Part shown: piece after piece, positions 28,219 through 36,985 of the stretch
Layout of the letters: each line of letters begins with the position of its first letter
Position numbering within the stretch: the stretch's first letter is position 1
Source of the DNA: Algoriphagus antarcticus
Lineage (GTDB): Bacteria > Bacteroidota > Bacteroidia > Cytophagales > Cyclobacteriaceae
Length of the DNA stretch: 41,942 nucleotides
Assembly (NCBI RefSeq): GCF_002150685.1
Contig: NZ_MSSW01000081.1
Coordinates: 1 to 41,942, forward strand
Direction of reading: 5' to 3'
Made by a program: the position numbers and the translations under genes
The notes under the pieces: model-generated
The model's input: only the letters and a program-made list of their open reading frames with translations
Databases searched by the model: none
Told to the model about the DNA's origin: nothing

Positions 28219-29499
28219 ATGACCGTAGTATCTCAAAAATATCTTCCTGAAAGATCTACGATTTTGCTGATGGCTGGTGCATTTCTTTGCTACACGGGTA
28301 TGTATGCTGTTCGTAAGGCATTTCTTGCTGGGCAATATCTAGAAATGGAGTTTTATGGAATGGATTTCAAGACTGTGTTGGTAATAAGTCAGGTGCTTGG
28401 CTATATGTTTTCGAAGTTTGTAGGGATCAAGCTGGTATCCGAAATGACCTCCAATAAGCGGGCAACTTCCTTAGTGGCTTTGGTCGGATTCGGCTTGCTC
28501 ATGCTTTTGGCTTTCGCAATTTTGCCTATAAGTCTAAAGCCGTTTGCGCTGTTTCTGAATGGACTGCCTCTTGGAATGGTGTTTGGATTAGTTTTTTCTT
28601 ATCTGGAAGGAAGGAAAAATACAGAACTTTTGGCTGCGGCATTGAGTGCGACTTTTATATTCTCTACGGGATTTGTGAAAACAGTAGGGTTATGGCTGAT
28701 GCAGGATTTTGGAGTAGGTGAATTCATTATGCCGTTTCTCACGGGTTTGCTTTTCTTTCCACTTTTTTTGGTGTCAGTGAGAATGCTCAGCAGTTCTCAG
28801 CAGCGCTCTGCGGAAGATCTGAGTCTTCGGTCCGAACGGCTACCGATGGATGCCCGTCAGCGAATGGATTTTTTGCGAAAACACGGGCTGGTCTTTAGCG
28901 GTCTCGTGGTAGTCTATGTGCTTTTGACGATTGTGCGTGATTTTCGAGACAATTTCATGGTGGAATTTTGGGCGGAGCTGGGCATGCAAGGTAATCCTGA
29001 GCTGATCACGCTGACTGAGATTCCTGTAGCAGTGTTTGTTTTGCTGATTGCAGCTTTTGGAGTTTTGATTCGGGACAACCGAAAGGCATTTGATTATGGG
29101 GTCTATCTGAGCATCGCATGCTGCATTGGGATCGTATTGCTGACAATGTTGTTTGAAAAGGGAGCTATGTCGCCAATCTGGTGGATGGTTATCAACGGTG
29201 TCGGTCTTTATCTGCCTTACATTCTGTTTCACTGTCTGATCTTTGAGCGATTTATAGCGATGTTGCGCTTTACCGGGAATGTGGGTTTTCTGTTCTACAC
29301 CGCTGACGCGCTGGGCTACACTGGAAGTGTGGGAGTGATGCTGTTCAAAGAATTCAGTGATTCGCAGGTGACTTGGGTCAATTTCCTGGGAGACCTCAAT
29401 CAAATAGCTGGCACCATTATGACGGCTGTTTGCATTATAACGTTGTTTTTAATTCATGGAAAATCAAAAAAGCAGCCTGAATTTGCATTGAACACTTAA
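28219..29499 (+). CDS. DUF5690 polytopic membrane protein, candidate transporter
   Basis: The 426-residue protein with about 11-12 hydrophobic spans matches what I know of DUF5690, a Bacteroidota family resembling major-facilitator transporters. Characteristic stretches are FLCYTGMYAVRKAFLAGQY at about 18-36, LGYMFSKFVGIKLVSEM at about 60-76 and the highly conserved tail TGNVGFLFYTADALGYTGS at about 352-370. Function is not established. It is divergent from the phosphonate operon and no other inner-membrane importer for the substrate is visible, so uptake of an aminophosphonate is a reasonable proposal. Its stop overlaps by two bases that of a convergent cupin pseudogene. Confidence 0.8.
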   Translation: MTVVSQKYLPERSTILLMAGAFLCYTGMYAVRKAFLAGQYLEMEFYGMDFKTVLVISQVLGYMFSKFVGIKLVSEMTSNKRATSLVALVGFGLLMLLAFAILPISLKPFALFLNGLPLGMVFGLVFSYLEGRKNTELLAAALSATFIFSTGFVKTVGLWLMQDFGVGEFIMPFLTGLLFFPLFLVSVRMLSSSQQRSAEDLSLRSERLPMDARQRMDFLRKHGLVFSGLVVVYVLLTIVRDFRDNFMVEFWAELGMQGNPELITLTEIPVAVFVLLIAAFGVLIRDNRKAFDYGVYLSIACCIGIVLLTMLFEKGAMSPIWWMVINGVGLYLPYILFHCLIFERFIAMLRFTGNVGFLFYTADALGYTGSVGVMLFKEFSDSQVTWVNFLGDLNQIAGTIMTAVCIITLFLIHGKSKKQPEFALNT

Positions 29500-29716
29500 T
29501 TCTTCATGATGAAATAAAGGACGAGCATTATCGCATCTGAAGTGGTTTCATTTTTGGGTACATGGGGAATATTGCCGTCAAAAATAGCGAGTCGCCTTCT
29601 TCAAGTCCGAATATTCCCGATCCAAGCTCGAACTTTATACTTCCTTTTATGAGGTAAATGTATTCTAATCCTGATGTGCTTTTGGCAAGAAAATATTCTG
29701 AAAGGGGTTACAGATT
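29496..29716 (-). pseudogene. C-terminal cupin half of a decayed XRE-cupin regulator
   Basis: Reading on the minus strand, LEYIYLIKGSIKFELG and then GLEEGDSLF align with the cupin of the intact regulator at 23801 (FEYKFIISGSVRYVF, DLESGDSILF). Within a run of T the frame then slips by one base: the new frame gives FDGNIPHVPKN and IMLVLYFIMKN before a stop at 29496-29498, matching FDGRLEHNPVN and LLVVYFF of the intact protein. The upstream frame stops early (complement near 29710) and no helix-turn-helix half is found. It is thus a truncated, frameshifted paralogue at the far end of the phosphonate locus. Confidence 0.75.
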
Positions 29717-30237
29717 TTTAAAGTCTGTACCACCACTGAAGTAATCGCAAGCATCCGAACCAGGATTGCGCCCGTGCTACCCGAAGGTGCAACAGTTTAA
29801 AAATCGGCCTTACAAAGAGCTTCACTAATATACGAAAAAGTTGGAATGGTGCTGTCCCCCCTTAGCTTAAGAAGTAAATGTTTCAATATATGGAGGATTC
29901 TGACTAACGTTTTGTTATAAGTATTGAAAATAAGCAGTTTATAATCATTCCCTTTCGTTTATTCCATCATTATTCCTTAACTCCCGTTAGCTTATGAATA
30001 CAATGGTTTAGCAACGTGAGGAATTGTGCACAACCTAATGCAGCCCTTTCTTCATGGTCTTCCTATTTCGTCCATTCTGTCCAAGGAATAACGAATGGTA
30101 AAACCAAACACCAAACCAAAAAGAATGCTTTGGAAAGAAAAAGGCTTCCCGTTTTGGTCCTGTTGTGCATGAAGGCCAATAGCATAAAACAAAAAAATGT
30201 TTGTTATATAAATGTATTTCCTATTCAGATAAATTAA
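29717..30237. other. Non-coding region, probable decayed DNA
   Basis: There is no convincing gene. One 73-codon plus-strand frame (30016-30237) has biased composition and no recognisable homology. The stretch marks the change from the phosphonate locus to the degraded polysaccharide region. Confidence 0.45.
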
Positions 30238-31599
30238 TTATTTCATTACTTCTATAACCAAAAGGTAGTCGTTATATCCATCGGCTTTCATTCCCGGGGG
30301 AGAAAATAGGAAAGTCCCGTTTTGGGGTAAATTGACTGCGACCGGAGTTACATTCCCATTTACCGGATCAATCCACCGGGCTTTGGCTTTACCCGAAAAC
30401 TTCGACATGTCAACGGTAAGTTTCCCTTTGTTAGGGAAATATGCCATGGCTAGTTTTCCTTTTGGATCATATGCCAGAGAGATATAATCTTCTCCTCCAA
30501 AATTCCCGAACCCGTTAATCCCTACTTCGTGATACTGGTCGGGGATAAGTGTCCACCACTGAATTTCACCCATAAGTCGGGTCAGGTTTTTAACCATAAT
30601 GCTGTTGGGCTCGTCAAGGGCCTTTTGCCATCCTTCTTTAAAGGGATAAATTTTGCTATGTCCCACGGCATGGCCTTTAGCACCGCAGGTAATTGCCCAC
30701 AGCGGATTCCGGCGGACTGCATATAACTGCTCATTATTATCTTTAAAGCTATAGTTGGCAAGACCTTCATAAAAGCTTTCTCCTAAAATGACCGGCTTTA
30801 CAGGTTTTAAATTGTAAGCATGGATGAATTCCACCGGGGCATAAGGATCGAGCCTTGGACAGTGATACGGATCGTAACAATAACCCATATTAAAGTCGTG
30901 CCAAGGTTCACGGTGAAAAAGTGCGGAACTTGAAGTGCTCGAACCATCGGAATACCTGCCCCCATGATAGCTCAATAGATGTTTGTTGTCGAAAAGATGA
31001 ATCGTTTCCGACAATGCTTTTTGCGATTCGATATGCTCCCGTGGATTGATATCACCTCCGGTAAACCACATAATATTATCATGCTTTAAAAACCTTTTTG
31101 CAACATACTCTCCAAATGTTCTTGCATTTTCAACTGTTGTATATTTTTGCCAGTTGTTGCGCAACCAGAATACATTAATACTTAGTTGAATCCCCAGCTC
31201 TTTGGCTTTTTTCAGTACCCAGTCAATATGCTCAAAGTACTTTTCATTGGGCTGGCCAAATGGTTTTTTATCGAGAAATGCAGGTTCTCCATATCTGTTT
31301 ACAAGGTCAACTTCCCAGGGTAACAGGGTAACCTGAATAGTATTAAATCCTTTTTCTGCTCGGTTTTTAAGGTACATTTCGGTTTCCTCTCTGGTTAGTT
31401 TCGAGAGCAATTCCCAGCCAGTACATGCCTGATAAAAGAAGGGCCGGTTATTCGAATCAGTAAAATACCGATTGTTTTTACTGATTTTTATCGGATATTC
31501 AACTGGCTCTGATGGATATGTGCTTGTTTTTGAATAGGTCCCTTTACCGGAAAGGAATACAAGCGAGAAAACAGCCAGGATGGTCAATTTTATTCTCAT
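30238..31599 (-). CDS. GH140/DUF4038-type (apiosidase-like) glycoside hydrolase
   Basis: The 453-residue secreted protein has a signal peptide (LTILAVFSLVFLSGKG) and the DUF4038 TIM-barrel seen in GH140 apiosidases: FTDSNNRPFFYQACTGWELL at about 46-65, GFNTIQVTLLPWE at about 84-96 and the two conserved acids Asp183 (WFTGGDINPRE) and Glu274 (ILGESFYEG), which sit where catalytic residues are expected. The last about 90 residues form a small beta-sandwich of the putative collagen-binding type (MSKFSGKAKARWIDPVNGNV). The frame is intact and of normal length, but its start lies only nine bases from the end of a truncated IS1595 transposase, so the original promoter may be gone. Actual sugar specificity is not known. 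Confidence 0.85.
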   Translation of the reverse strand: MRIKLTILAVFSLVFLSGKGTYSKTSTYPSEPVEYPIKISKNNRYFTDSNNRPFFYQACTGWELLSKLTREETEMYLKNRAEKGFNTIQVTLLPWEVDLVNRYGEPAFLDKKPFGQPNEKYFEHIDWVLKKAKELGIQLSINVFWLRNNWQKYTTVENARTFGEYVAKRFLKHDNIMWFTGGDINPREHIESQKALSETIHLFDNKHLLSYHGGRYSDGSSTSSSALFHREPWHDFNMGYCYDPYHCPRLDPYAPVEFIHAYNLKPVKPVILGESFYEGLANYSFKDNNEQLYAVRRNPLWAITCGAKGHAVGHSKIYPFKEGWQKALDEPNSIMVKNLTRLMGEIQWWTLIPDQYHEVGINGFGNFGGEDYISLAYDPKGKLAMAYFPNKGKLTVDMSKFSGKAKARWIDPVNGNVTPVAVNLPQNGTFLFSPPGMKADGYNDYLLVIEVMK

Positions 31600-31608
31600 T
31601 GTCTTAAA

Positions 31609-32290
31609 TTATTTGTTGAAGTTCAGCCCCTTGTTGAATGGTATCTGCTTTATTTGATAATTCTTGGAGATAAAGCCGTATCCACGCCATTCATCCGTGG
31701 TTATATTTGCTTGGGCACTGATGTGCTTTTCAAATATAACAGACAGTGATTCTGATGAGAAGTCTTTAATTTTTAGGGAGTAAAAACGTCTTACTTTCCC
31801 GTCGCCTGTAAGCTGAAGCGCACAACCCACTTTTTTCTTCTTGCTGTCATAACTCCTTCCTGGCTTGCCCCCTACCACAAATTCGTCGACATGAACGTTG
31901 CCATCCATGGGATTGGCCTCGCTGGATTTCATTCCTTCCCGGATTTTATGCATAAACAGACTCGCAATATTCTCAGACACCCCGTATCGGACAGCCATAT
32001 ATCTGGCTGACAGGCTTTTGGTAGTCGTAGACATTTCGAAACAAATGAAGAAAGCCTTGCGGATACCAAATTTGACTTTGTGAAAAAGTGTGTTGGCTAT
32101 GGCTGATTCCGTTTTACTGCAAATATTGCAGGTCCGTGAACAATCTTTACGTTCCTGGAATTTGGAATGACCGCAGTTTTTACAGATATATCCGGATTCC
32201 CATTTGACCTCTGAGAGATATTTTTTGCAATCTTCGTTGGTTTTGAACTTATCAGAGAACTCCAGAAGGTTCTGTCCTTTAAATATCCAT
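31609..32290 (-). mobile_element. Truncated IS1595-family transposase
   Basis: Minus-strand reading gives an N-terminus with FKGQNLLEFSDKFKTNEDC, a zinc ribbon of four cysteines (YICKNCGHSKF then CSRTCNICS), and the DDE-type catalytic core with Asp in VHVDEFVVGG and Asp in ITTDEWRGYG. The likely ATG at 32290 is out of frame with the rest (it stops after three codons), so the start is frameshifted; an internal ATG at 32034 opens the visible 141-codon frame. The protein ends at NKGLNF-NK-stop, where complete members continue for roughly 60-80 residues including the last catalytic residue. The element is therefore dead. Its truncated end meets the 5' side of the DUF4038 gene. Confidence 0.85.
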
Positions 32291-32347
32291 TTTAAGCTTC
32301 TATTAGACTTTAATTATATGCATTTAAATTGTGACCTCTATTATTTG

Positions 32348-33787
32348 TTATTTAAAGTATGTATTTGATTTACCAATTACATCGATTACGACTTTACGAT
32401 AGGAGTAAAGATTTGGGCTGCCGCTATCCTTTACCTTAAGGATTACGTGAATTTCGGTACCTACTGCATCATCTGGTATGGTTTCATGCGCTTTTGGAGA
32501 ATCGGCATCCAATATTTGTATCTCCCCATTGTAGGTACCCGCTTCGCGGTAATAAAACCACTCGAATGATAGGCTATCCGTGTCGGGGTCGAATGTACTT
32601 GAGGCATCTGCAGTGAAACAACGTCCAGCCTCTATGTTTTTGATGATTATTTCTTTGGTGCTATCACCGTCAATAGTGGATACTGGATTATGGTTTGCCT
32701 CTGCGAATGGCTGCATTGTCCAACTCATACTGGCCAGGAAGTCATTCTGGTACTCCTCTCTCTATCTGACTGAATAGGGGGCATTAAACACTGTTGTATT
32801 CAACCCCCTGATATGACCAGCTATCAAGCACATCATTGTAGATGTAGAAATCATAGAAATCAGAATCATCAACCTTGGTGTGACTGTATTCATTGGCATT
32901 CTGTACCTTATCCCTCTTAAAACGGCCTCCCCATCTACCTTGATATACACATTCGGGATCAGAAAGCCAATTCCCATAAAGGTATAGGCATGATGGTGTA
33001 TCTCCCTCATACATGGCTCTTTGCCTTGGGTAAAGGGGGCCAAGAGGTCCATGGCCCATTATACTCGCTTGGAACCAATCACCGTCGGCCACCGAAAGAT
33101 TACCCTCCTGGGAAGCGGGAATATGCCCCTGGGTAAAACCCAGAAATTGCACCGATGATCTTATATAAAAGATATCTGGAAATGTTTCGGCTATCCACCC
33201 TCCGGCATTATCCTGCCCTGCAATGTCGTAAACCCTGATTCTCGATATGAGCAGATCAATTTCCGAAATACTCAAGCGCTTATTATACTTAATATCCCAA
33301 AGAGACTATGCTAGAGTTCCGGTTGCTTCACAAATGGTTATCCATAATGGGCTTGCGTCTTCCTTAAGAAGTGCTTCAATAATTAAATCAAATCCGGCTG
33401 TGTTTTTACCGTTACCGACTCCTTCCATACCAACTATACCTCACGTTGAACATGTCTTAAAACAGATTTAAATTGGTCCACGGTAGGGTATCCACTGGAA
33501 TGAATTTGTAAATTATTTCTTACCTGACCATATGCATCAATTAACATTTCAAAATAAGCAATATCCCCTCTTAAAGGCCCATATTTGGAACCTCTCCCTA
33601 GGATACCCTCAATATCAAACTCGTTAGAATAAAGCAAGAACCTGACGAACGACTGGGTATCATCGGGTTCTTTTAGAACGCAAATATCTGAAAGGATAAT
33701 TATCCTGGGCCTGTTGTCTACTTCATCATTATTGGCTAACCTTTTGGAAACCGGAGTTTGTCCATAAGAAAAGTTTCCATATCTTGA
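32348..33787 (-). pseudogene. DUF1593 (Sde182-like) protein, multiply broken
   Basis: Segments in changing frames reconstruct a secreted DUF1593 protein, a family with a nucleoside-hydrolase-like domain originally called cellulose-binding. From the 5' side: RPRIIILSDI and SFVRFLLYSNEFDIEG, then after a frameshift near 33435 GMEGVGNGKN and PLWITICEATGTLA, then a TAG (complement at 33306-33308) where relatives have a Gln codon, then RIRVYDIAGQDNAGGWI, MGHGPLGPLYP, EGDTPS and GRWGGRF, another shift near 32765, and the C-terminal domain with TADASSTFDPDTDSLSFEW. The signal peptide is missing. At least two frameshifts and one nonsense change make it non-functional. Its neighbours are also broken carbohydrate genes. 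Confidence 0.85.
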
Positions 33788-33790
33788 TCA

Positions 33791-34592
33791 TCAGCCAACA
33801 GGAACCTGAGTCTCAAATCCCTCGTAATAAATTTGTCCTTCTTTCAATCTGTCCAAATTTATTTGAGTGTTTTCTCCATCTGTAGCAAAATTGATCCCAC
33901 ACAAAATCATATTTTCATGCTGAACGCAAAAAAATTGTGCCACTGCAAAATCATATCCGTTGTTCAAAACCCCTGGCTGTAAAAAACTTACCAATTCTTT
34001 TTCACCCCAATAGACTAACATTGGTCTCCTTTGGTTCCAAAAGTCTGAACGATTAACACTTCCTAAGGTGAATGATTCCTGCAAAAAGGTGTTGCCTTTA
34101 ATTGGATGATCATTCCGAAGAAAAGTATCAACTTCCAACCTTGGAAAAATGGGGGATTTGAAGTAGGGGATCAAGTCAGTGGGTATGTTATGTTTCAACC
34201 TATGCAAATCTTTTTCTCTGGGATTTACCGCGTATTCTACTGTTCCATTTGAAGCAGTACTTAAAAAAGCAAGCTTCTCAAGAGGCAACAGCGTAATGTA
34301 ATTTCTACTGTGGGTACCCGCCCATTGGAAAGTTGGAAGGTGAAAATGACGAGCCATCATATTCCAAGCCATGGTATATAAAACATCAATTTATTTCTAG
34401 CTTCCGGTTCAATCACATATTGCCCTAACCTAGCTAACTCATCCATTACCAACCAAGAATAAACAGGATTGTTGTATTCCGTAAACCCACCTTTTTCAAT
34501 GGTGTAATTGTAAAAAGTTTCTAATCGTTTAGATGCATACTCCTATATCTCTGGCAAGCTATAGAAATGTCCCACTCCATAGGTAACAAAAG
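33791..34592 (-). pseudogene. Broken heparinase/lyase-like carbohydrate enzyme (tentative)
   Basis: A protein with GHFY, then FTEYNNPVYSWLVMDELARL, then MARHFHLPTFQWAGTHSRNY is readable on the minus strand. The pattern FTEYN-P-Y followed by HFH-PT-QWAG-HSR resembles uncharacterised alpha/alpha-toroid enzymes related to heparinase II/III-type lyases, which I consider likely but not certain. It has an in-frame TAG (complement at 34543-34545) and a frameshift at about 34372-34385. Its N-terminus is lost at the junction with an IS1182-type fragment. The last 193 codons (33791-34372) remain open. It ends three bases before the DUF1593 relic. Confidence 0.6.
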
Positions 34593-34804
34593 TACCCATA
34601 AATGAATAACCTGAGCAAATCGCCGGGATGGTAAGCGGGTCGACCGTTGTCGATAAAATCCATGTCAAACCCCGAAGAGGTTAGGTCAATGGAATTGACA
34701 AAAAGATCAATCAGGCGGGTTTCATTGTCAAATTCAAGGGAATCATCCAGGCAGGTGGGAAAAAGAGCGAGCTGAGTTCGGTCGGTTCCTTGGATAAATT
34801 TCAT
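34593..34804 (-). mobile_element. N-terminal stub of an IS1182-type transposase
   Basis: The first about 70 residues, starting MKFIQGTDRTQ and including EVRLIDLF-like NETRLIDLFVNSIDL, FIDNGRPAYHPGDLLRLFIYGY, are the conserved N-terminal domain of IS1182-like transposases. Immediately after IYGY the homology stops and the frame runs into the neighbouring broken enzyme gene. The catalytic domain is absent, so this is a relic left by deletion. Confidence 0.8.
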
Positions 34805-35235
34805 ATAAAAAGATACAAAAAATACTACTTAAATCCCATGGGATAAGTAGGTGAATTTTAAGAAAATGCTGGAGGGTTTTTAGACAGTCTGACGTTTTGG
34901 CGCTTGGCGAAGAAGCGGAATACGAAGCACTAAACTGTCTGCCAACACGGAACTTGATACGAAGCACAACTCTTCATTAAAGCACTGAACCCGCTTTTTT
35001 GCCAAACGCCTGTTAGGTGCTGGCGTTCTTGTCCACCGTGATTGTAAACCATTGTCGTTATTGAGTTGTCGTGTCATTGAGTGTCGGCTGTGAGTTGCGT
35101 TTTTTATTTTTTTGAAGCGTTGCAAATTTTTTAAAAACAATTTTTCTTTAGGGGCGGCTTTGCAAGCTCTATTAAAAACTTTGGTCGTGTGTTGTCTTGT
35201 GCGGTTTTTAATTGTGCTTGCAAAATGCGTTGGCT
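34805..35235. other. Non-coding region holding attC-like element
   Basis: No gene is supported; an 86-codon minus-strand frame (34880-35140) overlaps a structured repeat and has cassette-end composition. The region starts with the upstream side of the IS1182 stub, then has the attC-like element at 34887-35018, then AT- and GT-rich sequence up to the LytTR gene stop. Confidence 0.5.
34887..35018. repeat. attC-like recombination site, left
   Basis: The right end has GTTAGGT (35012-35018), an exact GTTRRRY core, and the left end GTCTGAC (34887-34893), one mismatch from RYYYAAC. Between them are two imperfect inverted 20-nt arms, 34899-34918 and 34991-35010, pairing at 17 of 20 positions (for example CTTGGCGAAGAAGCGG against CCGCTTTTTTGCCAA). 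This is the layout of an integron attC site, about 132 bp long. It lies just downstream of the last gene of the minus-strand operon, where an attC belongs in a gene cassette. Confidence 0.6.
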
Positions 35236-35919
35236 TTATTTTGTTCTAATTGCTCTTAAAAATGATTCCCGATAGGTTGAACTAATTGGAAATTTATTGT
35301 CGGCAATATAAACATGATTGTCCTCAATCTTATCAACCCATTTTAGGGAAACAATTGTGCTTCTATGAATTTGTATAAATGTGTTTGAGGGTAGTTCGCT
35401 TTGGGATTCTGTTATTGAAGTCCTCACCATTACTCTTTCTGATTTTGTTTGATATGTAACATAATTGCCGTCACCTTTTATAAAAAGAATATCATCATAA
35501 ATTAGTTTTATTTTTCTATTTCCTGAACTAACAAAATAGAATGCAGAAGTGATTACTGGAAATTTTAATAACCGCTCTTTCACCTTATTGGTTGCGGCTA
35601 AAAATCTTGAAAAGTCAAACGGTTTTAATAAGAAGTCAATAGCTTCAACTTCGTAGCTTTCCATTGCATATTCACTGTGTGCCGTAGTGAATATTATTAA
35701 AGGTTTTTGAATTAGGTGTTTAACAAAATTCATTCCATCAATGTCTGGCATGTTAATGTCAAGAAAAAGAAGTTCTATATTTGATTCATTTATATATTTA
35801 ATTGCTTTAAAGGGGTCTGTAAATACATTTTCTAATTGTAAATAGTCAATTTTTGAAACATGATATTTAATTATTTCAATAGCCTTAGGCTCATCATCAA
35901 TGGCAATGCACTTTATCAT
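35236..35919 (-). CDS. LytTR-family response regulator
   Basis: The 227-residue protein has a receiver domain (acidic pocket DDE at 8-10, phosphoacceptor Asp54 in LFLDINMPD, Lys99 in LLKPF) and a C-terminal LytTR DNA-binding domain (about 130-225; DDILFIKGDGNYVTYQT, IQIHRSTIVSL). It would be phosphorylated by the histidine kinase encoded immediately upstream, whose stop overlaps this start by four bases. It is the last gene of a four-gene minus-strand cluster with an ABC exporter, and probably controls that cluster. Confidence 0.92.
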   Translation of the reverse strand: MIKCIAIDDEPKAIEIIKYHVSKIDYLQLENVFTDPFKAIKYINESNIELLFLDINMPDIDGMNFVKHLIQKPLIIFTTAHSEYAMESYEVEAIDFLLKPFDFSRFLAATNKVKERLLKFPVITSAFYFVSSGNRKIKLIYDDILFIKGDGNYVTYQTKSERVMVRTSITESQSELPSNTFIQIHRSTIVSLKWVDKIEDNHVYIADNKFPISSTYRESFLRAIRTK

Positions 35920-36932
35920 TTTTGAAACTTAATTATTAAGTGTGTAAAATACTTTTCTCCTGATTGATTTGATGTTAGTGTATGCTGTTTCGGATACAAT
36001 AAATTAAGTCGCTTTTTTACATTCTGTAATCCAATACCTTTTAATTCACGGTCAACAGCATTATTATAAAATGTGTTAGATGTTTCCAATTCAATTGAAT
36101 TATTAATGACATGGATTTTAATTACTATTTCTGTTTCCTTTGAAGGGCTTACTCCAAACTTAAAGGCATTTTCAATAAATGGGATTAATAGAAGTGGTGC
36201 AATTTTGATATTTTGAGTAACGCTTGCGTCCAGTTTTATATCTACATCAAGTCGGTTATTTTCATTTAATCTTAGCTTTTGCAATGCAATATATTTTTCA
36301 ATGTAGTCAATTTCCTTTTCAATACTTATGAATGCTTCGTTGGAATCATGAAGATTGTATCGCATCAATGTGCTCAATTTTATAATACTGTCTGCGGTTT
36401 TTGGGCTTTCTTCTTCTAAGGCTAAGGCATACATTGCATTTAAAGTATTGAACATGAAATGTGGGTCAACTTGAGCTTTAAGAAAAGCGATTTCTGTTAT
36501 TAAATTTGCTGCCTTCAATTTTTCAATTAGTCTTAAATTAAGAAACCAGTCTCTTGTGGTTATAAAAAGCCAGGACATTGCAAATGCAAGAACAAATGAA
36601 ATTGAAATGTTTTCATTACCTAAAAACTGTACATCTGAATTTGCTAAAATTCTGAACCATTCAATAAATAAGAATAAAAGAATTACTAAAACGAAATACG
36701 GAAACCATTTTTTATTTTTTGCTAAAAATGGAATTAGCAGATAGGAGTTGATTACAAAAACTATTGGGAAGCAAAGAATGATTGCAACGAGATTTGTATT
36801 CTCAAATGAGTTCCAGTAATTTCCTCTTCCAAAAATTGCCATAGTAAAATAAATGAACCCCAAAAGAAGGAGTAAAAGTAACTCTGCTTTTTTAAGAACA
36901 ACTATTTGTATTTTTCTTTTTAAGTTTTTCAA
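35916..36932 (-). CDS. LytS/YehU-type sensor histidine kinase
   Basis: The 338-residue membrane kinase has four predicted transmembrane segments (about 15-35, 48-68, 78-95, 108-125) and a His_kinase (PF06580) domain with the phospho-acceptor His158 in QVDPHFMFNTLNAMYAL, followed by an ATPase region with LLLIPFIENAFKFGVSP (N-box) and GIGLQNVKKRLNLLYP (G-box). There is no large extracytoplasmic sensor domain, so it probably senses the membrane or an associated transporter, as in peptide-sensing modules that pair with ABC transporters. It starts 53 bp downstream of the permease-peptidase gene and overlaps the regulator gene. Confidence 0.92.
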   Translation of the reverse strand: MKNLKRKIQIVVLKKAELLLLLLLGFIYFTMAIFGRGNYWNSFENTNLVAIILCFPIVFVINSYLLIPFLAKNKKWFPYFVLVILLFLFIEWFRILANSDVQFLGNENISISFVLAFAMSWLFITTRDWFLNLRLIEKLKAANLITEIAFLKAQVDPHFMFNTLNAMYALALEEESPKTADSIIKLSTLMRYNLHDSNEAFISIEKEIDYIEKYIALQKLRLNENNRLDVDIKLDASVTQNIKIAPLLLIPFIENAFKFGVSPSKETEIVIKIHVINNSIELETSNTFYNNAVDRELKGIGLQNVKKRLNLLYPKQHTLTSNQSGEKYFTHLIIKFQK

Positions 36933-36985
36933 AGCACTTTGAATACGATTGATTGCAAATTTAGTAATTTATTGAGCGAATTGTT

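Noticed and set aside
29703..29990. Possible insertion sequence end or HTH half of the cupin relic
   Set aside because: No inverted repeat end and no helix-turn-helix pattern was found in any minus-strand frame.
30016..30237. 73-codon plus-strand frame rich in Lys
   Set aside because: Low-complexity composition and position in decayed DNA; no family recognised.
34880..35140. 86-codon minus-strand frame
   Set aside because: It lies across the attC-like element, whose inverted arms explain its existence.
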